Below, piece after piece: positions 13,463 to 22,756 of a DNA stretch of 50,454 bases (positions are counted from its first letter, which is position 1; the number at the start of each line of letters is the position of its first letter). The notes under the pieces are model-generated. The model saw nothing but the letters and a program-made list of their open reading frames with translations, had not been told where the DNA came from and ran no database searches. Position numbers and translations under genes: made by a program. Source of the DNA: an uncultured Clostridia bacterium (lineage in GTDB: Bacteria > Bacillota > Clostridia > Oscillospirales > Ruminococcaceae); the NCBI GenBank assembly GCA_947629785.1, contig CANRFB010000013.1:1-50454 (forward strand), in the 5' to 3' direction.

Positions 13463-16018
13463 TCAGGCGCCTGTTGACGTGTCTGTGAAGTAGGACATCT
13501 GCGCCTGCATCTGCGCCATGTATGTTTCAAGCGCGGAGAACTGTTTCCAGTAACGTTCCTGCTCAGCTTCGTACTTTTCATTGAGTCTGTCGATAACTTT
13601 CTGTATGGACGCCATCTCTCTGTAAATAAGGTTATCCGTGTCGGTCTTGGTATTTTCCATACCTGCCATGGAGGTGAGATAACCGTACTTCTTGGACTTT
13701 GTGGAAATAGCCTTTTCAACAGTCTGTTCAAGTCTTGCCGCAAGTCCGTTTTCGGAATCGGTAAAGAAGTCCGCGATCTTGTCGCCGTAGGTCGCGATGG
13801 CACTGTCAAGCTCGCTTTCGTTTATTTCAAGCTTGCCGTTATCCGTCCACGAATCGGTAAGATGTATGCCCATATCGTTAAGACCGAAACCGTCAACATA
13901 CTTGCTCATTGTGCCTCTCAGTTCGGAAAGGAACTTCTGAACGGTGGTATCGCGGTAAAGGAGACCCTTTTTAGCGTTTTCGTTCCAGTTCTCGATCTCC
14001 TTGTCGGTCATTTCCTCCTCCTGCTCTTCGGTAAGAGGATCGTAGTATGAACCGTTGGACTTGGGTCGGGACGTGGAAGTCTCACCGTAAAGATCGGAAA
14101 GCAGCTTGTTGTAATCCTCAACAAATCCCTTGATAACATCTTTAAGCCCGCTTGTGTCCTTGGTGGTTTCAACGGTGATGTAATCATCTTCCGACTCGGC
14201 TGCAAAATCCTTTGCGTTGGAAATATCAAATGTAGTTCCGTCAAATGTGAAAGAGTTGGTCGCACTTGTGTATGTGGTGAAATTCTCACCGTCGCTGCTT
14301 ACGGAAATTGTTCCGTTTGCGCCGTATGTGGTGAAAATATCCCCGTCCTTAGCGCCGTGAATGTCTTCGGTCTTTCCGAAAACGTTAGTCAGGAACTCTG
14401 ACGCAGCGGAATCAACTCCACCGTCGGGCAGGGAAATGTCTCCTGCTGCAAGAATGGTTCCGTCGCTCTGCATTTTAACAACGCCTGCTTTTACAAGGTC
14501 GTTGATAAGAATTCCTGCGCCCTCGGAAGCTTCGGTAACGGTAACTTCCTTGCCGTCAACCATGAACTTCATTTCGTTCTTGTCGGAGATCTTGTATGTC
14601 TCGTTGGCGGTAAGCTTCTGCTTAGTGTCGAGCGAACCGCTTATCATGGAATCGGAATCCGCCGCATCTAATTTGACCTGCGTATTCTGGGAACTTACAA
14701 CTATCTGACCGTTCTTGTAGCTTATGTTTACATCTGACGGAATATCACTATCGGGGTTAGCTTTTTGATAAGCTTCCGAGAATGCCTGTGCAAGCCTCAA
14801 AGATATTGCTGCATCGTCATGGGTGCTGCCGTCATCCGGTTTGTTCCAATCGGAAAAATCAAGTGTAAGTTCTTTTTCTTCGCCGTCATCGAGAGTTATT
14901 TTTATTTTGTAATCGGTCTTATCGCCGGGATCAAAACCTGCTTTCAGCTTGGAAGCAAGATCCTTGTCGATCTTTACGGAAGCCGTGGCGTTTCCGTCAT
15001 ATGTAAGCTTGCCCTTGGCGGCTTCGGTAGCCTGCATCTGGGAGGGATCGATGTTGAACAGCGAGTTCAGCAGGTTGCCCTTTGACTGATACATATCGAT
15101 CTTCTGACCTGCGCCTGTGTCCTTGGTTTCCAGCTTGAATGTCTGGGAAACGTTGCTGAAAGACATCTTTACGCCTGCGCTTGATTTATTTACGGTATCA
15201 ATGATTTCGGAAATTTTCGTGTCATTGGTGAACGAGAAATCCACGCCGTTGATGTTGATCTTGTATGTTCCGTCCTCGGATTTGAGTTCCTGAGCGAAAG
15301 CCACATCGCCGAGCTTTGAAGATGTGGAAATTCTGCTGTATGCGGTATTTTCAAGACCAACGCCCTCTTTGTTGTAGCCGACGCTGAATGTGTGGAAAAC
15401 GCCGTCGTCCGCGCTGTTGAAAGAAAGCATATTTCCGCCGTCTTTGAACTCAAAGCCCTGATCCTCTCTCTTTACGCCCTCAAAAGCAGCGTTTACGGCA
15501 GTAAGGAAGTTCTGCTTTGACTCTGCTTCGTCTGCGCCGCCCTTGAACGTGATGGTCTTTGAAGCACCGTCAAGGTCAATGCTGAGAGTGTAGTCTCTGC
15601 CCTCGATATTGTTGGAAAAATCAAGAGCAACTTCGCCCGCCGCCGCAGAACCGTTTGAAGTAACGGTTGCAGCCTTTGCGGCTTGAGCAGCCTTTATGGT
15701 ATATTTAGCAGGAACTGCGCCCGACGCGGCAGTTGCGGAAATTACCTTGTCATTTGAGGAAGTTGCAAGGTACTTTCTCATTACGGCATTTGCCTTGATA
15801 GATGTAGGACTGAGAATATCAAGGTACTTTTGCTTGAAGTCAGAAATTTTGGAAATAATGGAACGGTAGGATTCCTGTTTCCACTGGAGCTTCTGGAGCT
15901 TCTGCTTCTGGGAATTTATACGGTTCTTGGTAAGCGCGGACATGGACTTGACCATTTCTTCCGTGTCCAGACCGGAAATAAGTCCCGCATATCTGTTTCT
16001 GGTATCAATACTTGACAT
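13463..16018 (-). CDS. fliD: Flagellar filament cap protein FliD (HAP2)
   Basis: An 851-aa FliD that caps the filament and helps flagellin fold outside the cell. The N-terminal part (SSIDTRNRYAGLISGLDTEE through the KQKLQKLQWKQESYRSI coiled coil) and C-terminal part (LNEKYEAEQERYWKQFSALE, AQMQAQMSYF) are the conserved D0/D1 regions. The centre is a long Asp/Gly/Ser/Thr-rich insertion, so the protein is clearly larger than common FliD proteins. GGAAAGGATG precedes the ATG. It follows csrA by 23 bases. Confidence 0.93.
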   Translation of the reverse strand: MSSIDTRNRYAGLISGLDTEEMVKSMSALTKNRINSQKQKLQKLQWKQESYRSIISKISDFKQKYLDILSPTSIKANAVMRKYLATSSNDKVISATAASGAVPAKYTIKAAQAAKAATVTSNGSAAAGEVALDFSNNIEGRDYTLSIDLDGASKTITFKGGADEAESKQNFLTAVNAAFEGVKREDQGFEFKDGGNMLSFNSADDGVFHTFSVGYNKEGVGLENTAYSRISTSSKLGDVAFAQELKSEDGTYKININGVDFSFTNDTKISEIIDTVNKSSAGVKMSFSNVSQTFKLETKDTGAGQKIDMYQSKGNLLNSLFNIDPSQMQATEAAKGKLTYDGNATASVKIDKDLASKLKAGFDPGDKTDYKIKITLDDGEEKELTLDFSDWNKPDDGSTHDDAAISLRLAQAFSEAYQKANPDSDIPSDVNISYKNGQIVVSSQNTQVKLDAADSDSMISGSLDTKQKLTANETYKISDKNEMKFMVDGKEVTVTEASEGAGILINDLVKAGVVKMQSDGTILAAGDISLPDGGVDSAASEFLTNVFGKTEDIHGAKDGDIFTTYGANGTISVSSDGENFTTYTSATNSFTFDGTTFDISNAKDFAAESEDDYITVETTKDTSGLKDVIKGFVEDYNKLLSDLYGETSTSRPKSNGSYYDPLTEEQEEEMTDKEIENWNENAKKGLLYRDTTVQKFLSELRGTMSKYVDGFGLNDMGIHLTDSWTDNGKLEINESELDSAIATYGDKIADFFTDSENGLAARLEQTVEKAISTKSKKYGYLTSMAGMENTKTDTDNLIYREMASIQKVIDRLNEKYEAEQERYWKQFSALETYMAQMQAQMSYFTDTSTGA

Positions 16019-16041
16019 AAACTATCATCCTTTCCAAAGAT

Positions 16042-16278
16042 TCATGTATCTGAACCCTGCTGTTTTTTTATCATTGAAATAAGATCTGCGGCGGGTTTGT
16101 GAACAGCCGCCTGAATATTGAATTTTTCCGTGTCGAAAAGTTCGCTGCGGATTATCCTCACGTCCGGCGGAGCGTCAATGCCGATTTTAACTCTGTCCTT
16201 ATTGGTTTCGACTACCGTTACGCGGATATTTTCACCGATGCGGAGTTCTTCACCCACTTTTCGGGTTATTACCAGCAT
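16042..16278 (-). CDS. csrA: Translational regulator CsrA
   Basis: A 78-aa CsrA with the canonical start MLVITRKVGEELRIGENIRV and KIGIDAPPDVRIIRSEL core; the dimer binds GGA motifs in mRNA and usually represses translation. The fliW stop codon immediately precedes its ATG, so the two are translationally coupled. In Firmicutes FliW binds CsrA and releases flagellin translation when flagellin is scarce. The C-terminal tail (KPAADLISMIKKQQGSDT) is slightly longer than in short CsrA proteins. Confidence 0.96.
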   Translation of the reverse strand: MLVITRKVGEELRIGENIRVTVVETNKDRVKIGIDAPPDVRIIRSELFDTEKFNIQAAVHKPAADLISMIKKQQGSDT

Positions 16279-16713
16279 TTATTCTCCCTCCTTTGTAAAG
16301 ATAGGGAATTTTATCGGATAGTTTTCCGAAGCGATCACCTGAGCCGCCAGCATATTTTCCGTATCAACTACTATCGGACTTTTCAGATTGACCGTTGTAT
16401 TCTTATATTCTTCCGGAACCACCGCAAGCACAAGGTATCTCAGTTTATCTTCCGGCTTGGAATTTAATGCCGCAAGGCTTTCCTCGTCGGCTGTGACCGT
16501 GTAGTCTTTTGTAAGCTGCTCCGGATCGAAAACTATAAAGCAAAGATTCTCGTCGTCAACGCTTTGCAGCCATGCGGGGAATACATTATCTCCCAGCGGA
16601 GAAAGCATAATGAATTTTTTCATCTCCTCAAAGGCAAATAAGCCGTTCGGGAAATTTATTATTTTCTCCTCCGAAATATCCTGCTCACCGAAATCTCTTG
16701 TTTTTACAGTCAT
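16279..16713 (-). CDS. fliW: Flagellar assembly factor FliW
   Basis: A 144-aa FliW, the protein antagonist of CsrA. Family motifs include INFPNGLFAFEEMKKFIMLSP near residues 19-40, FLQS-type PAWLQSVDDENLCFIVFDP and LVLAVVPEEYKNTTVNLKSPI with NYPIKFPIF at the end. It lies between the DUF6470 gene and csrA, as in Bacillus (yviE-fliW-csrA). AAAGGAA precedes the ATG. Confidence 0.96.
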   Translation of the reverse strand: MTVKTRDFGEQDISEEKIINFPNGLFAFEEMKKFIMLSPLGDNVFPAWLQSVDDENLCFIVFDPEQLTKDYTVTADEESLAALNSKPEDKLRYLVLAVVPEEYKNTTVNLKSPIVVDTENMLAAQVIASENYPIKFPIFTKEGE

Positions 16714-16728
16714 TGTAAGTTCCTTTCA

Positions 16729-17331
16729 TCATGCGAACACATCAAGGGGCGGTTCGTAGTTGGGATCTGCGCTTCTGGGGAAATAAATGGGGTCGCCCAG
16801 ATATTCTATATCAAGCTTCGGCATCTGCTTGATGATAAATTCAATGCTGCCGGGGATAAATTCAAACTCGGGAATATCCGCGGAAGTATCTACCGCTGCC
16901 GCGTTGCTTATCTGATAGTTTATGCTGAGTGTTCCGTCCGAATAGCTTACCGCGCTGTTCTTGCTCTTAGGCAGGGACTGGAGTACCGACTCAATGCTTC
17001 TGGAAGCTTTCTGTGCCTTGAAAGCCTGCTGATCTCCGCCGCCGGGAAGTTTTACTCCCTCCGCGCCGCCGTCAGCCAGTTTTGCAATAGCCTGATAAGT
17101 AAGAGTAATGCCCCCGTCGTTTCCCGAGGGAATGTAAGTATCATAGTTCCTCAGTTCGGAAAGATCCATTCTGTAAGGCTGAGCTTTAAGGCACAAACCT
17201 CCGTTCTGACCTGCCGACACCTGCACTGACGGAGCGGAAGCCGTATTGTTCTCCACCGGTCTGAATTCCGGTCTCTGAACTTTTACCTCCACTTTAATTG
17301 GAATATGTTTTATGCTTAAAAGCTGTTCCAT
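16729..17331 (-). CDS. DUF6470 (YviE-like) protein
   Basis: This protein of about 200 aa begins MEQLLSIKHIPIKVEVKVQR and contains RMDLSELRNYDTY and NGGITLTYQAIAKLADGGAE, a pattern shared with YviE/DUF6470 proteins found between flgL and fliW in Firmicutes. Its function is not established. The ATG at 17331 has GGAGGCGGTG upstream and is preferred over a farther in-frame start. The protein ends with a short Pro-rich tail. Confidence 0.85.
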   Translation of the reverse strand: MEQLLSIKHIPIKVEVKVQRPEFRPVENNTASAPSVQVSAGQNGGLCLKAQPYRMDLSELRNYDTYIPSGNDGGITLTYQAIAKLADGGAEGVKLPGGGDQQAFKAQKASRSIESVLQSLPKSKNSAVSYSDGTLSINYQISNAAAVDTSADIPEFEFIPGSIEFIIKQMPKLDIEYLGDPIYFPRSADPNYEPPLDVFA

Positions 17332-17389
17332 ATCAATACACCGCCTCCGCAGAGGCATTCTCCTTTCGTATTTTTTGTGTTATGTCAAA

Positions 17390-18967
17390 TCATATGAAAT
17401 CAAATATGCTCTTGGGAAGTGTGCTGCTGCTCATCTTCAGAGACGCTTCAAAGGCAGCGGAAACATTGTCATGGTGGGTTATTTCTTCATTCATGTCCGT
17501 GCCCTCAACGGTGTTCTGGCGTTCCTTGAGGTTAAGCTCGTAAACTTCGGTTCTGTCAACGTAGAAATCAATTGTATTCTGCTTTATTCCAAGGGTCGTC
17601 ATTTGTTTGAGAATGTGGTTGTTGGCTTCGTTTGCCCTGTCTATGATAGCGTTTGTGGAACTCAGGTCCCCCTTGTAAAGGTAATATGCGGAATCAAGTA
17701 CAAGCTGAACGAGGTTCTGGCTGAATCCCTCGGAATCCATGCCGCTGCCTGTGATGGAAGCGCCGTTCAGGCTGATGTCAAGGGCTGTCTGGTCGTCAAC
17801 GATACCTTCTTTATTATACTCTATTCCTATTCCGATGTCAACAAGTATGGGCTTCGAGCCGGGGAATATGTAAGAGTTATCGTTCTTTGCAAATGCTTCT
17901 GTGAAATCAAGGTCAAAATCTTTGTTTTCCCATTCGTTGGTCATGGTATTGAATGTGGAAACGTTAAAATGATGTTCGTCACCCTCGCCGTCCTCGTAGA
18001 TAAGGTTTCCGTCCGCATCGCGTTCCAGAGCGTTGAAGTTAATGGGAATTCCGTTGTAGGTAACGGTTTTCGGAACCATGATCTTGTTGCCTTCCTCGTC
18101 TGTCTTTATCTGAAGTTTGCCATCTGCGTCATACTCATAGAATTCTTCCCAGTTGGGGGGATAAACGATCTTGTTTGCGGTAACGCCTTCCATTTCGGTT
18201 TTGGTCAGGGTCATTGTATCATCGCCTGTAGCGGCTTTAAGAGCATCTTCAAGTCTTGTTGCCTGCGACTCGTTAAGAACAGCATCGCTTTTCAGAGTGT
18301 AAGTCGTTGTTGCTTGTTTGTCAGGATCGTTTGAAACGTCATATTCTTCTTTTGTGATCTCGTTTCCGTCGCTGTCTGTGTAAACGGTATTCGAGTCAAA
18401 CAAAAGCTGATCGTTTTTGTCAAGGGCGTTGAACTGTTCTTCCGTAAGGGTCGAATCAGCACCGAACAAAATTCCGTTATAAAGCTTTTCGGGCGAATCA
18501 TTGTCCGTCATAAACGCCGTTTCTATGCTGAAAGCGGGGCTGCCGTTATTTGTTCCGCCGAAGATACGTCTTTCCGCGAAATCCGCATTAAGCATTTCCA
18601 CCATCTGCTCGGCAACTTTTTCAAAGTTCTGGGCGTAGATGTCGTTTTCCATCTGGGTATGTGTGCCGTTTGTCGCCGCGACTATGTCTGCTTCATACTT
18701 TACATAGATGCTGTCGGCAATGGTGTCAAGGTTCTTTTCGGCTGCGCTGAAAAGTTCCTTGGAGGAATTGAGGTTATCCTTATATATAAGCTGATCTCTC
18801 AGCTGACGGCGGACGCCTAATGCTCTTACGCCGTTGATGGGGTCCTCGGAAACGCGGTTGAATCTCCGCTGTGTTTCTATTCTTGTCTGACTTTTCAGCA
18901 TGGCAGTTTCCATTCTGTTGTAGTTCCGGATATACTGCCTCATTCTGATGTTATTGGTAACTCTCAT
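17390..18967 (-). CDS. flgL: Flagellar hook-filament junction protein FlgL (HAP3), enlarged
   Basis: This 525-aa protein starts with the flagellin-like D0 motif MRVTNNIRMRQYIRNYNR, then QRRFNRVSEDPINGVRALGVRRQL, and ends with a matching helical D0/D1 region. It joins the FlgK ring to the filament. FlgL proteins are usually near 300 aa; the extra length is a central acidic domain (about 175-370) rich in Asp, Thr and Lys. It follows flgK by 29 bases. Confidence 0.93.
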   Translation of the reverse strand: MRVTNNIRMRQYIRNYNRMETAMLKSQTRIETQRRFNRVSEDPINGVRALGVRRQLRDQLIYKDNLNSSKELFSAAEKNLDTIADSIYVKYEADIVAATNGTHTQMENDIYAQNFEKVAEQMVEMLNADFAERRIFGGTNNGSPAFSIETAFMTDNDSPEKLYNGILFGADSTLTEEQFNALDKNDQLLFDSNTVYTDSDGNEITKEEYDVSNDPDKQATTTYTLKSDAVLNESQATRLEDALKAATGDDTMTLTKTEMEGVTANKIVYPPNWEEFYEYDADGKLQIKTDEEGNKIMVPKTVTYNGIPINFNALERDADGNLIYEDGEGDEHHFNVSTFNTMTNEWENKDFDLDFTEAFAKNDNSYIFPGSKPILVDIGIGIEYNKEGIVDDQTALDISLNGASITGSGMDSEGFSQNLVQLVLDSAYYLYKGDLSSTNAIIDRANEANNHILKQMTTLGIKQNTIDFYVDRTEVYELNLKERQNTVEGTDMNEEITHHDNVSAAFEASLKMSSSTLPKSIFDFI

Positions 18968-18996
18968 TTATATCAGCCCTTTCAGTAAATTACGGT

Positions 18997-21693
18997 TTAT
19001 CTGAGACCTACAAGTCCCGTGTTGTTGATAAGCTTGTCAAGCGCCTCGTCAAGCGTGGAGATCATTCTGGAAATAGCGTTGTACCACTTCTGATAGTTCA
19101 TCATGTTAACGCCTTCCTCGTTAAGGCTTACGTCCATTACCTCGCTGCGGCTTGTTTCCACTCCGGTAAGCTGAATGTCCGTTAACTCGTAAACGCCGTT
19201 TACACCGGATCTCTGAGTTCCCACTTCCTCGTTCATATAGGAAACAAACTTGTCAAGCGTTCTTTCCTGCGAAAGCGTATGTCCCATTCCGTCGGAATAG
19301 GTGAGAGGGTTGCTGAACAGCGCCAGCAGCTTGTGGATATATGTGTTGTCCAGTTCCTCGTATTCGTTCTGACCGTAGGGGTTTGCGACAATATCGGGGT
19401 TATCCCGCCATGTATCGCTCAGTCTGAAATTCTCCGCTGCCTTGCGGAAATCGTCGCCGCACTCAAAAAGTATGATGTCCGATGTTTCAAAATCAGCTGA
19501 AATTCCCTCATCGGTGCTGCTCTTGAAGAAGTCCGCGAACTTTTCTGCTTCTTCCTTGGTAAGAGTCTTGCCGCCGTTTGTTTTCGCTGCAAGTTCTTCA
19601 AGTTTTGAATTGATCTCGTCTGCAAGGGCGGAAGCTTCGGCTTCGTCCGCGCAGGTCTTTATGACCTGACCGTTTACGGTAACTGTAGCACCGTCCGCCG
19701 CTGCCGTTCCGGTGACTTCCTTTCCGTCGAAAAGCGTTATCACCGTGTCCTCGGCGCCGTCAGCGCCCGGAATTGTAATATTAAGAGTGTGTTCGCCGTG
19801 GGTGTAATCGTCAATTCCCGCATAGACGTTGTTGAACGCTTCACACATTGTCCGCACATAGGAATTGAGCATATCGCGGTAATATTCAATGCCCTGATAA
19901 TCGTTTACGGCGATTGTCCGTGCCTTTTCGCCCTTGAACTCGCCGGCGTCCTCGCCGCCTGCCTGCATATTGTAGGAATTATTTCCCTCGTTGGGAATGG
20001 CACTTATTTCTTTTGCCGTTGTTACGCCGTCTTTTTCTTCCAGAACGGAAACTCCGCCGACGGTAACGTTATACTTGCCGTTTTTGTCTTTTGTGATAGT
20101 TCCGCCTACGGAAGCAAGCGCCGCTGCAATTTCTTCAAAATCGCTGCTGCTTATTTCCTTGCCCGCTGAAATATCCGCCGCAAGCTGTTTCAGAAGATCG
20201 TTTACTTTTGTAACGTTTTCAGCCATAGCCGCCGGCTTATCGGAAGCATACACTGTAAGATTGTCCAGATCCTGCGGTTCGTCGGGATTTCCGACGGAAA
20301 GGGTCTTGAACGCAAGAATTTCGTTGCCGTCTGCGTCCTCGCTTCTTTCCATAATGACCGTATTTCCGATCTTTACGCTTTCTATATCGCCGTTTTCGTC
20401 GGTTTTTACCGTTGCGCCTATGCTGTCTTTAAGGGTCTGGATAAGTTCGTCACGTTCGTTATCGGGAATTTTAGGGCTTGCTGAGAAACCTTTTGCAAGG
20501 GCTTCAAGAGCCTTATTTGCAATTTCCGCCTGCTGTTTGAGAGCGGCGTCCTTGGGTTCGGCTGTAAAGGTGATACCCTTGCCGTTGTACATATCCAGCA
20601 GACCTCTCAGCGAACCGGAACTCAAGTACGGTAACTCGTTATGATTCAAGCCTGTTATATCTATGGTCTTTCCTGCTTCGCCGTTTCTGACAAGGATCAT
20701 GGGGTCGCCGCCGGTATTGCTCTTGACGTTCATTTCGTACCAGTCCTGCTTGCTGTACAAGCCGGAAAGGGGCTTTCCTCTTTCGTCGGTAACAGGCGAC
20801 CACGCGTCTTTCATGTCGGTCTGTGAAATTATGAAAGAAAGTTCCGTAGGTCTGGGATTTTCTTCTGTGGCAGCCATTTGCGCGTAATACTTTTCGCTTA
20901 CCACCAATTGATTTGCAAACTTGACGGAGAACGTTCCGTCCATTTCCTCCTTATACTCGATATTTCCGTACTGAGCAAGTTCATCAAGGAGGTAATTCAT
21001 TTTATCTTTAAGTTCCAGCGGACCGTAGTCGCTCTGTACCGAATAGTTTCCGTTGGCGCTCTTGATATTGTTCATGGAAATGTAGGAGTCTTTGATCTGC
21101 TCGTTGAGGCGTCCCATTTCCGCGAATATATCATTGATCCTTTTAAGAGTAGTCTGGGTATCGCTGATAGTATCTTCCGAAACTTTCTGCAAGTCCAGTG
21201 CGTAAGTTCTTATAGCCTCTTCAAGGTTCTGGGCGGTATCTTTGGTAATGTTAGCCATTTCCGCGCGGTCCGCGTTATCGGCGGTGTAACCTTGGAGAGC
21301 GGCTTTCAGCTTGTAGACCATAGCCGCGAAGCTTGCTTCCACATCGGAAGAATCGGCTTCGATACTGTCGAAAATATCTTCAATATCGCCGAGAGTGCTC
21401 AATTTAACGCCCACATCGCAGAGATCGCCGCTGTAATTTCTTACTTGAAGGTCATAAATGCGGCTGCGGACCTGAGCAATACCCATTACCTGCGCGCCTT
21501 TGCCCGCCAGCGAAACTGCTGTGTTATATCCCAGAGTGCCGTTTGAATTTGCTATGGAAACTATATCCACTCTTTGTCTTGAATAGCCCGGGGTATCTAT
21601 ATTTGAAATGTTGTTTCCGGTAATATCCAGCGCTTTCTGTGCGATCATAAGCGCGTCACGCTGAACATAAAGTCCCAAAAAACTCGATGCCAT
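18997..21693 (-). CDS. flgK: Flagellar hook-associated protein FlgK (HAP1), enlarged
   Basis: An 898-aa FlgK that sits at the hook tip. The N-terminus (SSFLGLYVQRDALMIAQKAL, then NNISNIDTPGYSRQRVDI) and the C-terminus (GVNMMNYQKWYNAISRMIST, LDKLINNTGL) are the conserved polymerising helices. The middle of about 500 residues is variable, with an alternating alpha/beta composition. This is larger than the usual 450-650 aa. GAAAGGAAATG precedes the start. Confidence 0.94.
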   Translation of the reverse strand: MASSFLGLYVQRDALMIAQKALDITGNNISNIDTPGYSRQRVDIVSIANSNGTLGYNTAVSLAGKGAQVMGIAQVRSRIYDLQVRNYSGDLCDVGVKLSTLGDIEDIFDSIEADSSDVEASFAAMVYKLKAALQGYTADNADRAEMANITKDTAQNLEEAIRTYALDLQKVSEDTISDTQTTLKRINDIFAEMGRLNEQIKDSYISMNNIKSANGNYSVQSDYGPLELKDKMNYLLDELAQYGNIEYKEEMDGTFSVKFANQLVVSEKYYAQMAATEENPRPTELSFIISQTDMKDAWSPVTDERGKPLSGLYSKQDWYEMNVKSNTGGDPMILVRNGEAGKTIDITGLNHNELPYLSSGSLRGLLDMYNGKGITFTAEPKDAALKQQAEIANKALEALAKGFSASPKIPDNERDELIQTLKDSIGATVKTDENGDIESVKIGNTVIMERSEDADGNEILAFKTLSVGNPDEPQDLDNLTVYASDKPAAMAENVTKVNDLLKQLAADISAGKEISSSDFEEIAAALASVGGTITKDKNGKYNVTVGGVSVLEEKDGVTTAKEISAIPNEGNNSYNMQAGGEDAGEFKGEKARTIAVNDYQGIEYYRDMLNSYVRTMCEAFNNVYAGIDDYTHGEHTLNITIPGADGAEDTVITLFDGKEVTGTAAADGATVTVNGQVIKTCADEAEASALADEINSKLEELAAKTNGGKTLTKEEAEKFADFFKSSTDEGISADFETSDIILFECGDDFRKAAENFRLSDTWRDNPDIVANPYGQNEYEELDNTYIHKLLALFSNPLTYSDGMGHTLSQERTLDKFVSYMNEEVGTQRSGVNGVYELTDIQLTGVETSRSEVMDVSLNEEGVNMMNYQKWYNAISRMISTLDEALDKLINNTGLVGLR

Positions 21694-21710
21694 TTATATC
21701 ATTTCCTTTC

Positions 21711-22163
21711 TCAGGCATTTTTGGAAATTGCGGCTCTTACTGCGCCTTCGCGTTTTACCGAGCCTTTTCCGTCATATACGTCCACTTCGCCGACTCTGCT
21801 GTTTATCCTGCGAAGTCTTTCGGTAACTATATCGTTTGCAATATCGTTTATTTCCTTTATTTTAAATACCAGTTCCGACATTTCCTTATGCTGATTCTCA
21901 AGCTTGCCGCGGTACTGTTCCGGCGCGGACTCGGTTATTTCCGAAAAGCTTGCGCCGTTGGTTTCCGCCAGAAGCTTGAGTCTCTTGGACTCGTAGGAAT
22001 TGGTCTTCATAATGAAAGCCTGCTCCGATGACAGTTCTTTGCTGAGTTTTTCTATCTCGCCCTTGTTAAGCAGGTCAAGCTTGGAATACTCAAATTTCAG
22101 AAACTCTCTGTAATGCGCGATATATTCGTCAAAGAACGCCGTCACCTTATTATAATCAAGCAT
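21711..22163 (-). CDS. flgN: FlgN-family flagellar chaperone
   Basis: A 150-aa helical protein, MLDYNKVTAFFDEYIAHYRE with KLDLLNKGEIEKLSKELSSE, placed directly before flgK. FlgN chaperones FlgK and FlgL to the export apparatus. The heptad pattern and position support the call. The last residues form a basic tail (KGSVKREGAVRAAISKNA). Confidence 0.85.
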   Translation of the reverse strand: MLDYNKVTAFFDEYIAHYREFLKFEYSKLDLLNKGEIEKLSKELSSEQAFIMKTNSYESKRLKLLAETNGASFSEITESAPEQYRGKLENQHKEMSELVFKIKEINDIANDIVTERLRRINSRVGEVDVYDGKGSVKREGAVRAAISKNA

Positions 22164-22250
22164 AATTTTCTTCCCTTTCGTATAATTATGCGTTTATTTT
22201 ACAATTAGTATAAATTTCTTCTTTGTCCTGCAAAAACACGCAAAAACGAC

Positions 22251-22265
22251 GCTGTCCCGAACAGC
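22251..22265 (-). terminator. Small hairpin after flgM, possible attenuator
   Basis: On the minus strand GCTGT-TCGGG-ACAGC is followed by GTCGTTTTTG, 17 bases after the flgM stop. A short stem with a T-run would let only part of transcription reach flgN-flgK. Confidence 0.45.
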
Positions 22266-22281
22266 GGTCATGCAGTTCGGG

Positions 22282-22560
22282 TCAGTCCTCCAGAATGGAA
22301 GCGGCAACGCTTTCAGCGGAGATGTTATAGGAACCGTCAGCTATCATGGCTTTGAGAGCGGCGATTCTTTCGGGAGAAGCGAAACTCTCAACGGTCTTTA
22401 CTATAGAAGCCTTAGCCCCCGCAGTTCCCGCCTTGGAAACGGAGGAGAACTCTGCCTTGTCTGTGTTGTGGACAGACGAAGAAGTCTGCTTTTTGCGCAC
22501 GGGTTCATATGCGCTCTTGGCGTATGCGGACATTATCGAACCGTATTTGTTTATTTTCAT
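22282..22560 (-). CDS. flgM: Anti-sigma-28 factor FlgM
   Basis: A 92-aa FlgM-family protein, MKINKYGSIMSAYAKSAYEP at the start and the sigma-binding C-terminal helices SPERIAALKAMIADGSYNIS with AESVAASILED. It holds sigma-28 inactive until it is exported through the finished hook. The start at 22560 is chosen over an upstream in-frame codon because the protein then begins like other FlgM proteins and follows AAAGGA. It is the first gene after the sigma-28 promoter, so sigma-28 drives its own inhibitor. Confidence 0.9.
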   Translation of the reverse strand: MKINKYGSIMSAYAKSAYEPVRKKQTSSSVHNTDKAEFSSVSKAGTAGAKASIVKTVESFASPERIAALKAMIADGSYNISAESVAASILED

Positions 22561-22633
22561 AACCGATCCCGTCCTTTCGAGCCCACATTGGCGTATGGGC
22601 ATAGTTTCAGCGATAATTATCCCTCTGTTATAT

Positions 22634-22660
22634 ATATCGGCAGGAGTTTCAAAAACTTTA
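22634..22660 (-). promoter_or_regulatory. Sigma-28 (SigD/FliA) flagellar promoter
   Basis: On the minus strand TAAA (22660-22657), 15 bases and GCCGATAT (22641-22634) match the sigma-28 consensus TAAA-N15-GCCGATAA at all but the last base. It lies about 75 bases before flgM and is the likely source of the ten-gene transcript to the fliT-like gene. Confidence 0.9.
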
Positions 22661-22756
22661 GGGTTTTTTCGCAATTTTTCAAAAAAATTTTTTGCGGAAT
22701 TTATATTCTTTCAAATTTATACTGTCAGTATAGAAATTTTGCCTTTAAATGACAGA

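Noticed and set aside
17312-18334. Plus-strand open frame of 340 codons opposite flgL
   Set aside because: Antisense shadow of a clear flgL gene with no start signal or family.
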